In this document: in pieces, positions 16,098 to 23,679 of the stretch
How positions within the stretch are numbered: the first letter of the stretch is position 1
How the letters are laid out: each line of letters opens with the position of its first letter
Assembly (NCBI GenBank): GCA_910584715.1
Contig: CAJUAN010000010.1
Location: 1 to 64,000 of the forward strand
DNA length: 64,000 nt
Origin: an uncultured Oscillospiraceae bacterium
GTDB taxonomy: Bacteria > Bacillota > Clostridia > Oscillospirales > Ruminococcaceae
Direction: 5' to 3'
Translations under genes and position numbers: made by a program
Notes under the pieces: model-generated
What the model was told of the DNA's origin: nothing
Seen by the model: the letters and a program-made list of their open reading frames with translations, nothing else
Database searches by the model: none

Positions 16098-16128
16098 TTG
16101 ACCGCAACGTTACGTAATAGTATATACT
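16098..16128 (+). promoter_or_regulatory. MerR-type promoter with long spacer
   Basis: -35 TTGACC (16098-16103) and -10 TATACT (16123-16128) are separated by 19 bp that contain the sequence AACGTTACGTAA. Overlong spacers with ACGT-rich elements are typical of promoters activated by MerR-family proteins. An alternative -10 TATATA would give a 17-bp spacer. Confidence 0.55.
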
Positions 16129-16155
16129 GAGAAAAAACTGAGAGGGCTGGTATAT

Positions 16156-17532
16156 ATGAAAATGCAGATAAGCGAGATCGCGGGTATTGCGGGGGTAAGC
16201 GTGCGGACGCTTCAGTATTACGACAGTATAGACCTGCTGAAGCCCGCCGAGACTGACTCAAACGGATACAGACTGTACGACGAGGGTTCTCTTGAACGGC
16301 TTAAAATTATACTTTATTACCGCAGTCTGGATTTTTCCCTAAAAGATATTTCACAGCTCCTTGAGCAAAAGGGACAGTTTCTAACATATAAAATGCTTGC
16401 GGAACGGCGTTTGGCTCTTGCCTTTATGAAAAAACACACGGAAAAGCTGATGGACGAAATAGACGGCAGGCTTTCCGAACCGGTGAAGATCGCGCCGTGG
16501 TTCGATAAGGTTCAGGCGGATTACAATTACAACGGCTTTTCCTATTCAAACGATTATTTTATCGCGTGGGGAAAAGCCGACTCTGAAAACAACGTTCCGT
16601 TTACTCTCGACAGCAGATTTGCGTTCGGTTGGCTAAGGGAACTGTTTTCGGTTTTCTGCGGTATTGTCTTTGAACGGCAGGGACTTTCCGATCCCAATAC
16701 CCCTGCCGAAAAATACTTCGGCGGGACTCTCCTTGAAAAAATAAGCGGCAGACCGCTCGAAGAAATCTTTAAGGAATATATTTTCACTCCCTTTGAAATG
16801 GATAATACTTCCATAGGCGGCAGCATTGACATTATCGGTTCGCCGGGAAACAATATTTGTGAAGATCCGCGTGAGATCGTCACAACAGCGGCTGATCTGA
16901 AAAAGTTCACAGACGTTATTCTTGACAAAAAAGAGGAGCTTAAAAAGATGATATGCTACTGTCTCTGCGACGACGGGGAATTTAAAGTATACAGCGAATT
17001 AGGCGGCGTTCACGCGGAAATATCCATTGAACCTGATAAAAATAAATATTTTATTACAGTGTGTCAAAGCGATGCCGTTCCCGACAATAATGAAAGAGTC
17101 ATGTATTATCCCATAGCGGAAAGCGACGACGGATACCTTAAATTCGAGGTCTGGACTGTGCAAAGCGGCGCGGAGTTTGAAATCAGATCCATTAAGCTGT
17201 TCGATAAAAACGCAGAGGAGCTTTTTTCGGAGGAGAACATTGGGATACACGTCCTGAACAACGGCGAGGAGCGTCAAGCAAAAACATTCATGTGCCGCGG
17301 GGAATATTACCGGGAATTTGATCTGCGCGACATTCTCGGTGAAAAATTCGATCCGAAAGGGACATACATTGCCGAAGTACGCGCAAAAAGCGAAACATCA
17401 AGAAGCGGTCAGATGGGCATGATATATCTGCGCGGCGGCGAATGGCAAAGCCGGTATTTCAATGTTTTTTATCCGACCGCAGCATATGATAAATACAATC
17501 TGTTCCTTGAAGCCCACGGCTGCGTTACATGA
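16156..17532 (+). CDS. MerR regulator fused to a degenerate beta-lactamase-like domain
   Basis: A 458-residue protein. Residues 3-70 are a MerR winged helix (EIAGIAGVSVRTLQYYDSID, then NGYRLYDEGSLERLKIILYY) and 75-105 a coiled-coil dimerisation helix. Residues about 125-260 resemble a serine beta-lactamase/class C fold: FTLDSRFAFGW, LLEKISGRPLEEIFKEYIF, TPFEMDNTS and IVTTAADLKKFTDVIL. The catalytic SxxK position appears as WxxE and a large part of the fold is missing, so it should be a ligand-binding remnant. Residues about 290-458 are beta-rich and unrecognised. It has its own MerR-type promoter and is 18 nt upstream of the GHKL kinase. Confidence 0.75.
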   Translation: MKMQISEIAGIAGVSVRTLQYYDSIDLLKPAETDSNGYRLYDEGSLERLKIILYYRSLDFSLKDISQLLEQKGQFLTYKMLAERRLALAFMKKHTEKLMDEIDGRLSEPVKIAPWFDKVQADYNYNGFSYSNDYFIAWGKADSENNVPFTLDSRFAFGWLRELFSVFCGIVFERQGLSDPNTPAEKYFGGTLLEKISGRPLEEIFKEYIFTPFEMDNTSIGGSIDIIGSPGNNICEDPREIVTTAADLKKFTDVILDKKEELKKMICYCLCDDGEFKVYSELGGVHAEISIEPDKNKYFITVCQSDAVPDNNERVMYYPIAESDDGYLKFEVWTVQSGAEFEIRSIKLFDKNAEELFSEENIGIHVLNNGEERQAKTFMCRGEYYREFDLRDILGEKFDPKGTYIAEVRAKSETSRSGQMGMIYLRGGEWQSRYFNVFYPTAAYDKYNLFLEAHGCVT

Positions 17533-17550
17533 AGGAGGGAGCGTGACGAT

Positions 17551-18300
17551 ATGAAAGCTTTAATTATAGCGGCGGCGGTAATTTCAGCCCTGTTCGTTTT
17601 GGGTCGGATCGTGTTTGTACTTATCCGCCGCTCACTGTACAACATGATAGACCGCAGGATAGAGCGTTTCCAGAGCGAACTTATCGAAAAGCAGGTGCGG
17701 GAGATACAGAATATGTACCGTCAGGTGCGGGGCTGGAGGCACGATTACCGCAACCATATTTCCAATATGAAAATATGGCTCTCAAACGGGAATTACCAAA
17801 AGCTTGCTTCCTATCTGGACGAGCTTGCCGACGACCTTGATACTGTGGATACGGTAATAAAAACCGGCAGCGTCATGGCGGACGCTATACTTAACAGCAA
17901 GCTCAATACCGCGGAAAAGCTGGGGATAAAGCTGAACGTCAAGGCAAGTATCCCGGAGGGGCTTGCCATGAGCGACGTGGAGCTTTGCTCCGTGCTGGGG
18001 AATATGCTCGACAATGCCGTGGAAGCCTGCGCTTCCCTGCCGGAGGAGGAGCGCTTTATCCGCGTCTATATAGGCAGGCTTAAAGGAAACCTTTATCTTT
18101 CGGTCCAGAACTCCGCGGGAAGGGTTCGCAAGGAAAAGGGAACGTACCTGACGACAAAGGAGGAACCCTCCGAAAATATGCACGGGTACGGACTTTTCCG
18201 TATCGACCGCGTGGTGAAAAAATACGGCGGCTATATCAACCGCCAGAATGAGGAGGGCATATTTGCCACGGAACTGATGATACCGCTTAAAACCGCATGA
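17551..18300 (+). CDS. GHKL-type sensor histidine kinase
   Basis: A 249-residue kinase with one N-terminal transmembrane helix (about 3-25), a helical linker, the phospho-acceptor motif WRHDYRNHI (His about 64) and a HATPase_c_5 domain with N-box GNMLDNAVEAC and HGYGLFRIDRVVKKYGG. This is the AgrC/Spo0B-like kinase family that phosphorylates LytTR regulators. The single helix is short compared with AgrC (five to seven helices), so the peptide-receptor part is missing and another protein may sense the signal. AGGAGGG lies upstream. It is linked to the MerR gene, with the cognate regulator before it. Confidence 0.85.
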   Translation: MKALIIAAAVISALFVLGRIVFVLIRRSLYNMIDRRIERFQSELIEKQVREIQNMYRQVRGWRHDYRNHISNMKIWLSNGNYQKLASYLDELADDLDTVDTVIKTGSVMADAILNSKLNTAEKLGIKLNVKASIPEGLAMSDVELCSVLGNMLDNAVEACASLPEEERFIRVYIGRLKGNLYLSVQNSAGRVRKEKGTYLTTKEEPSENMHGYGLFRIDRVVKKYGGYINRQNEEGIFATELMIPLKTA

Positions 18301-18411
18301 CCTAATAACCGTATACATCTATGGACGCCGTTCGTTCCGTATTCCGTCCTTTCATTCCGGAATCGGCACAGACGGCTCCCTTTGTGATATTATCTGTTCA
18401 GAGGTGGTTTT

Positions 18412-20319
18412 ATGGCTGAAAAGCGTGCAAAAAAAGTAAAGATCGCAAAGTACACAAAGGAGAAAAACGCCGAGGCATGGGCAAAATACCGCGAGGAGCA
18501 GTCCAAAATAAAGTACAGTATGTTCAATAATATGCTGTACATCATAAAGGAAGCGTGGCGCGGCGCGCGGGGACTTTTCCTGGTAATGCTGATACAGCTT
18601 GTTATGGAACTGGCGTACGATCTGGCAGGTACCTATACGGACAAGTATATTATTGAGTTTGCGCTGGGCACGTCGCCGCGCGTAAAGCTTGGCATTATCT
18701 GCGCCGTACTGATAGCAGCCCAGTCGGTCGCCACGTTTTTTAACAGCTCGGGGCGTATGTATACTTCTTATGTGGGAAATTTCAGCTTCGGCAGTCATCT
18801 TTACGGCAAGCTGCTGAAAAAGAAAATGGATACCGATTATGAAAATACCGAAAAAACAAAGCTGAACGATATGTTCCACAAGGCGGTGCAGGGGGCGGAA
18901 AACATTGCGACAGCGGCGCTGAGCACCATGTGCGCGACAATTCTGGCTGCTGCCGAGGTGCTTGCATACGGAGGAATACTTTCAATGCTTGACCCCGCGC
19001 TGATAGTGATAATAGGCGTTCCCGCGGTGGCGGCGTACTATATCAACCGCCACAAAATGATGTGGATATGGAACATGGCTGACAACTGGCAGAAGTACGA
19101 CCGACAGCTTGAATACATCACCTATATCGGCACGGACTCCAATTTCAGTGCGGCTAAGGACGTGCGCATATTCGGTATGCAGCGCTGGCTGGAAAGCGTT
19201 TTCAAGCGCGTATTCGATCTGCGCCTGAACTGGTACGAGCAGCAGGACAAGTGGGAATTTTACCACAGGCTTGCGGAAATATCCGTAGGAGCAATAGGAA
19301 ACGTTGCCGCACAAATCTATATAGTTTACCTTGTCATGAAAGGAAGCATAGGCGCGGGTGATTTTGTACTGTACTTCAATTCCATATTTATGCTGTCCCA
19401 GGCGGTAAGATCCTGGTGCGACAAGTTCAGCGCCTATAACTGGCTGTCACAGAATATTTTCTACGCCCGTGACTACCTTGACATAAAGGATAATACCAAC
19501 AGGGGCGAGGGCGCGCCCGTACCCGAGGATTGCAGCAATATGCAGTGCGAAATAGAGTTCCGCAATGTGAGCTATACTTATTTCGGCGCGGAAACCCCTA
19601 CTGTTAAAAATATTTCCTTTAAGCTGCACAAGGGCGAAAAGCTTGCTATGGTGGGACTTAACGGCGCGGGCAAGACGACGCTTATAAAGCTTATGTGCGG
19701 TCTGTACCGTCCCACGGAGGGGGAAGTCCTGCTGAACGGAGTGCCCCTCAATGATTACAACAGGGACGAATACTTCAGACTTTTCAGCACGGTCTTTCAG
19801 GACATAGACGTGCTGCCCGTTACCATAGCCGAAAATATTTCTGGAAAAACCGCGGAGGAAACGGATTTCCCCAGGCTGTACGACTGTATGAAAAAGTCGG
19901 GAATTTACGGCAAGGTAATGTCGCTGCCCCAAAAGGAAAACACGCATCTGGTAAAGACCGTCTACGACGACGCCACGGACTTTTCGGGGGGACAAATGCA
20001 GAAGCTTGCTCTTGCAAAGGCGCTCTACAAGAACGCTCCCGTGCTTTTGCTGGACGAGCCCACAGCCGCTCTCGACCCTATAGCGGAGCAGGAGATGTAC
20101 CTGAACTACGCTGATTTTTCCAAAGGGAAGTCAAGCGTGTTCATTTCCCACAGGCTTGCTTCCACGCGGTTCTGCGACAGGATAATCCTTATCGCGGACG
20201 GCGCGATAGCCGAGGAGGGTACGCACTCAGAGCTTATGAAAGCGGGAGGCACATACGCCGAGCTTTTCAATATGCAGAGCAGCTACTACAACGAAACGGA
20301 GGCTGATAAAAATGCGTGA
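18412..20319 (+). CDS. ABC exporter half-transporter (permease-ATPase fusion)
   Basis: A 635-residue half-transporter. A basic 40-residue N-terminal extension precedes about six transmembrane helices (about 55-330) and an ABC ATPase domain (about 380-620) with Walker A GLNGAGKTT, signature FSGGQMQKL, Walker B VLLLDEP and H-switch ISHRL. It overlaps the next half-transporter gene by 8 nt, so the two probably form a heterodimer. No C39 peptidase domain is present. The LytTR/GHKL pair upstream suggests export of a peptide or a drug-like compound; substrate unknown. It starts 111 nt after the kinase gene. Confidence 0.88.
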   Translation: MAEKRAKKVKIAKYTKEKNAEAWAKYREEQSKIKYSMFNNMLYIIKEAWRGARGLFLVMLIQLVMELAYDLAGTYTDKYIIEFALGTSPRVKLGIICAVLIAAQSVATFFNSSGRMYTSYVGNFSFGSHLYGKLLKKKMDTDYENTEKTKLNDMFHKAVQGAENIATAALSTMCATILAAAEVLAYGGILSMLDPALIVIIGVPAVAAYYINRHKMMWIWNMADNWQKYDRQLEYITYIGTDSNFSAAKDVRIFGMQRWLESVFKRVFDLRLNWYEQQDKWEFYHRLAEISVGAIGNVAAQIYIVYLVMKGSIGAGDFVLYFNSIFMLSQAVRSWCDKFSAYNWLSQNIFYARDYLDIKDNTNRGEGAPVPEDCSNMQCEIEFRNVSYTYFGAETPTVKNISFKLHKGEKLAMVGLNGAGKTTLIKLMCGLYRPTEGEVLLNGVPLNDYNRDEYFRLFSTVFQDIDVLPVTIAENISGKTAEETDFPRLYDCMKKSGIYGKVMSLPQKENTHLVKTVYDDATDFSGGQMQKLALAKALYKNAPVLLLDEPTAALDPIAEQEMYLNYADFSKGKSSVFISHRLASTRFCDRIILIADGAIAEEGTHSELMKAGGTYAELFNMQSSYYNETEADKNA

Positions 20320-22186
20320 GAAAAACAAGCTTTGCGAAAGTCTGAGCACAATAAAACGCTGTTTCAGTGTAATGGAAAAGGCGGACAAGGGCTTTATGAC
20401 AGTACGGTTTGCCGTGCAGATACCCTCGCTTATCCGGGAATATCTCAATGTTTTCCGTATGGCGAAGCTCATAGATATGGTGATCTCCGCAATGCCGTGG
20501 CAGAACATTATCATATTTTCCGTGGTCACGGGCGTCATAGACCTTGCTCTTTCCGCTGCGGAATGCATTATTAAAAAGCACGATAACCGTCATGATTTTT
20601 CTTATCACATGAACCAGCGCAGAATGATATGGGAAAAAATAATCAATATGGATTATGTCCATATTGAAAAGCCCGACACTTACGTTATGGAGCAGCGCGC
20701 AATTCAGGGTATGGGAAGAATGGGGCGTGTCCTTTTAAATCTTCTGGAGGTTTTCAGCGGTTCGTTAAGCGCTGTTTTCGGGCTTGTTATGATAGCTCCC
20801 CTTGCGTTCGGGTCCGCGCCGAAGCTTGCGGGGATCGCCGGCTTTATTAACTCAAACCTCGGACTTTTTTCCGCCGTAGGTATTGCCGCGCTGCTTGAAA
20901 TAACGAGGACGCTTCTGCCGACCAAAAAATCATACAAGGTTATGGCGGAACTCCAGAACGACAAGGAGCTGATACAACATTCAAGAACGGCAAGCTATTA
21001 TGTGGACGAGGTCGAAGGCAACTACCACAACGGCAAGGACATACGCATTTACGGCGAACAGGAGCTGATTTTAAACGAGTACCGGAAAAGCTCCGGAAGC
21101 TTGATAAACGGCTGGCAGCGCGGCGTTAAAAAGGTTTCGGCAATAAGCTTCGGAACGAACGCGATAACCGTTCTTTCAAATATCATTATATACGGCTTTG
21201 CGGCATTGAGGGCGATAAACGGCGCGCTCACGGCAGGGGACATAATAGCCTTTGTAATGTATTTTTCAAGAATGCGGAGCGGCATATCAAGAGTCGCGGG
21301 CGGTATAGGCGGAATGTCCGTCGATCTTGAATTTATGAAGACCGCCTTTGATTTCCTTGACATTCCCGACGAGAAGTACAAGGGGACTATCCCGACGGAA
21401 AAGCGGGAGGACAACGAGTATGAGTTTGAGTTCAGGCACGTATGGTTCAAGTACCCTAATTCCGAGCAGTACGCTCTGCGGGACGTTAACCTGAAATGGC
21501 GCATAGGCGAGAAAATGGCTCTCGTGGGTAAAAACGGCTGCGGCAAATCCACGCTGGTAAAGCTTCTGTGCAGGCTGTACGATCCTACAGAGGGAGAGAT
21601 AACCCTTAACGGGATAGACATAAGGAAGTACAAATACGAGGACTATATGGCGCTGTTTTCGGTGGTGTTTCAGGATTCGGAGCTGTTCTCGTTCAGTATC
21701 GCGGAGAACGTGGCAGCGTCCTCAGAATACGACCCCGCGGAGGTGGAGGACTGCGTAAGGAGAGCCGGTCTGGGAGAGCGCCTCAACAGCATGGAAAACG
21801 GCATAGAGACCTGTCTCTATAAGCATTTCGACGAACGCGGCGTGGAGATTTCCGGAGGCGAAGCTCAGAAGCTTTGCCTTGCAAGAGCCATATGCAAGGG
21901 CGCGCCTTTTATCGTTCTTGACGAGCCTACCGCCGCTCTCGACCCTATTTCCGAGCACGATATCTATACCAAATTCAACGGCATAGTCGGCACGCGGACG
22001 GCTGTCTATATTTCTCACAGGCTGTCGTCCTGCCGCTTCTGCGACGAGATAACGGTTATGGAGGACGGCTCCGTTGCCGAGCGGGGCTCTCACGAGTCGC
22101 TTATCGAAGCGGGCGGAGTCTATAAGGCTCTGTGGGAGGCTCAGGCGGAATACTACAAGGATACTGCGGGAGACCTGTATGCCTGA
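20312..22186 (+). CDS. ABC exporter half-transporter, second subunit
   Basis: A 624-residue permease-ATPase. Transmembrane helices occupy about residues 30-320. The ATPase domain (about 375-615) shows Walker A GKNGCGKST, signature ISGGEAQKL, Walker B FIVLDEP and ISHRLSSCRF. It begins 8 nt before the first subunit gene ends, indicating coupled translation and a heterodimer. Both catalytic Glu residues (DEP) look intact, unlike many heterodimeric exporters with one degenerate site. The C-terminus ends in YYKDTAGDLYA. Confidence 0.88.
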   Translation: MREKNKLCESLSTIKRCFSVMEKADKGFMTVRFAVQIPSLIREYLNVFRMAKLIDMVISAMPWQNIIIFSVVTGVIDLALSAAECIIKKHDNRHDFSYHMNQRRMIWEKIINMDYVHIEKPDTYVMEQRAIQGMGRMGRVLLNLLEVFSGSLSAVFGLVMIAPLAFGSAPKLAGIAGFINSNLGLFSAVGIAALLEITRTLLPTKKSYKVMAELQNDKELIQHSRTASYYVDEVEGNYHNGKDIRIYGEQELILNEYRKSSGSLINGWQRGVKKVSAISFGTNAITVLSNIIIYGFAALRAINGALTAGDIIAFVMYFSRMRSGISRVAGGIGGMSVDLEFMKTAFDFLDIPDEKYKGTIPTEKREDNEYEFEFRHVWFKYPNSEQYALRDVNLKWRIGEKMALVGKNGCGKSTLVKLLCRLYDPTEGEITLNGIDIRKYKYEDYMALFSVVFQDSELFSFSIAENVAASSEYDPAEVEDCVRRAGLGERLNSMENGIETCLYKHFDERGVEISGGEAQKLCLARAICKGAPFIVLDEPTAALDPISEHDIYTKFNGIVGTRTAVYISHRLSSCRFCDEITVMEDGSVAERGSHESLIEAGGVYKALWEAQAEYYKDTAGDLYA

Positions 22187-22365
22187 ACCGGAATGCAGTC
22201 TTGCGGCTCCGCAACAACGGCGGCGCGCATATAAGCCTAAGAGCCGCGCTGCCAATGAAATGCATATTTGTCTTTTATTCCTTTTTTAACGCTGTTTGTC
22301 CGTTATATATTGAATTATGCGCTGTCCGGCACAATAATAAGAAGAATAGGATCTGTCGGCTTGGG

Positions 22366-22394
22366 TTGTCCGAAGATCCGTTCTGAAGTATAAT
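22366..22394 (+). promoter_or_regulatory. Promoter of the 150-residue gene
   Basis: -35 TTGTCC (22366-22371), 17-bp spacer, -10 TATAAT (22389-22394), 24 nt before the start codon. Confidence 0.6.
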
Positions 22395-22418
22395 AATGTT
22401 GAAAGCCGGGTAGATGCT

Positions 22419-22871
22419 ATGGGAAAATACGACGTGTTTATTTCAATTTGCGTCGGCGCGGATACGCCTGAAAATTCGGACATCATAAAAATACGCAAAG
22501 CAGTCGACAGGATCGCTGAGAGGTACAGCATTGCGGAAGATACATATGGAACGGAGAATGCATATTCCGATACGGGACATGGCTTCCGCAAAGCTATAAA
22601 TTCGTCTCTGTGTTCGATCATTATAGTTCCGTCGGGGGATATGAGCGGATTTATGGCTCCTATCATGCATACCCTTGTCAAAAATAAAAAGCTGTGCGTT
22701 CTTATTCTGGATAGGGATTCCCAGAACGTACAGCTCGAGGTAAAGGCGGACGGCTATGAAAACGTGACCGTTGACGGCAGGACTTCAAACGCTGATTATT
22801 TTGAGCTTTTCAACAGCTTTATTGCTTCCGCCAAAAAGGAAGATGAGCTTTTGTGCGGAAACTGCCCGTAA
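22419..22871 (+). CDS. Hypothetical protein, possible TIR-like fold
   Basis: A 150-residue soluble protein without a confident family. The beginning KYDVFISICVGAD, a central SSLCSIIIVPSGDMSG and KNKKLCVLILD give a beta-alpha-beta pattern resembling TIR or SEFIR domains (xYDVFISY start). The catalytic Glu region of NAD-cleaving TIRs is not evident. The C-terminus has a Cys pair (LLCGNCP). It is monocistronic, with its own promoter and terminator, so it is not part of the ABC operon. Confidence 0.5.
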   Translation: MGKYDVFISICVGADTPENSDIIKIRKAVDRIAERYSIAEDTYGTENAYSDTGHGFRKAINSSLCSIIIVPSGDMSGFMAPIMHTLVKNKKLCVLILDRDSQNVQLEVKADGYENVTVDGRTSNADYFELFNSFIASAKKEDELLCGNCP

Positions 22872-22931
22872 ATTCCCGCGCTTAATTATTCAATATAAGA
22901 GTGAACGCGCTGCGTCGTATGTTCCGAAAAG

Positions 22932-22973
22932 GAAAGAGACTGAACAGATATTATTCTGCCCGGTCTCTTTTTG
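22932..22973 (+). terminator. Terminator of the 150-residue gene
   Basis: Stem AAAGAGAC (22933-22940) / GTCTCTTT (22963-22970) with an inner CAGA/TCTG stem and a following T run. Confidence 0.75.
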
Positions 22974-23130
22974 CATTTTCGCTTTTTTTACATACCCGGG
23001 AATACTGCGGCGGCTCCGCACGCGGGGCAGCGCATTGTTTCTTTATTTAAAAATAATTTTGCTGAAGCGCAAGCGATCCGGTATAAAACCGTACTTATTA
23101 AGTGAAAGGAAAAGAAAGGGGGTCGGCGGT

Positions 23131-23679
23131 ATGGACGACAGCGGCATAATCTCGCTGTTTACGGAGCGTTCCGAGGAAGCTGTGCGGGAGACTAAGCTCA
23201 GATACGGACGGCTGGTTTTTTCCGTCGCAATGCGTATCTTAGGCAGCGAAGCCGACGCGGAGGAGTGCGAAAATGATGCCTATATGGCAGCATGGAACGC
23301 TATTCCTCCCGAAAAGCCGGTGAACTTCAGGGCGTTCCTGCTTAGGATAGCAAGGAACCTTGCGCTGAAAAGGTACGAATACTTAACCGCGGAAAAGCGT
23401 AATCCGAACACGGCGGTGTCTCTTGAGGAGCTGGGAGAGTGCGCCTCGGACGAAAGCGCGGCTGTACGGTACTCCGAGAGGGAGCTTGCCGATGTGATGA
23501 ACAAATTTCTCGGCTCGCTTGAGGAGGAGAACCGCAGGGTCTTTATGCTCAGGTACTGGTACTTCATGCCCGTGCGGGACATATGCGAAAGGTGCGGCAT
23601 AAGCAAGAGCAAGGCGGAATCAATGCTGTTCCGCACGAGAAAAAAGCTGAAAAAATATCTGGAGGAGGAAGGGCTTTGA
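23131..23679 (+). CDS. ECF-type RNA polymerase sigma factor
   Basis: A 182-residue sigma-70 family protein of the extracytoplasmic-function type. The start at 23131 follows AAAGGGGG. Region 2 (about 20-85) includes YGRLVFSVAMRILGSEADAEE and NDAYMAAWNAIPPEKPVNFR, with FLLRIARNLALKRYE. Region 4 (about 120-180) has EENRRVFMLRYWYFMPVRDI and the HTH GISKSKAESMLFRTRKKLKKYLEEE. The downstream membrane gene overlaps by four bases and is probably its anti-sigma or regulatory partner. The promoter is not evident by eye, as expected if the operon is self-activated from an ECF promoter. Confidence 0.9.
   Translation: MDDSGIISLFTERSEEAVRETKLRYGRLVFSVAMRILGSEADAEECENDAYMAAWNAIPPEKPVNFRAFLLRIARNLALKRYEYLTAEKRNPNTAVSLEELGECASDESAAVRYSERELADVMNKFLGSLEEENRRVFMLRYWYFMPVRDICERCGISKSKAESMLFRTRKKLKKYLEEEGL

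Noticed and set aside
18321..18419. 32-codon frame between the GHKL kinase and ABC exporter, considered as an exported peptide
   Set aside because: No ribosome site, no leader-peptide motif and its end overlaps the exporter start.
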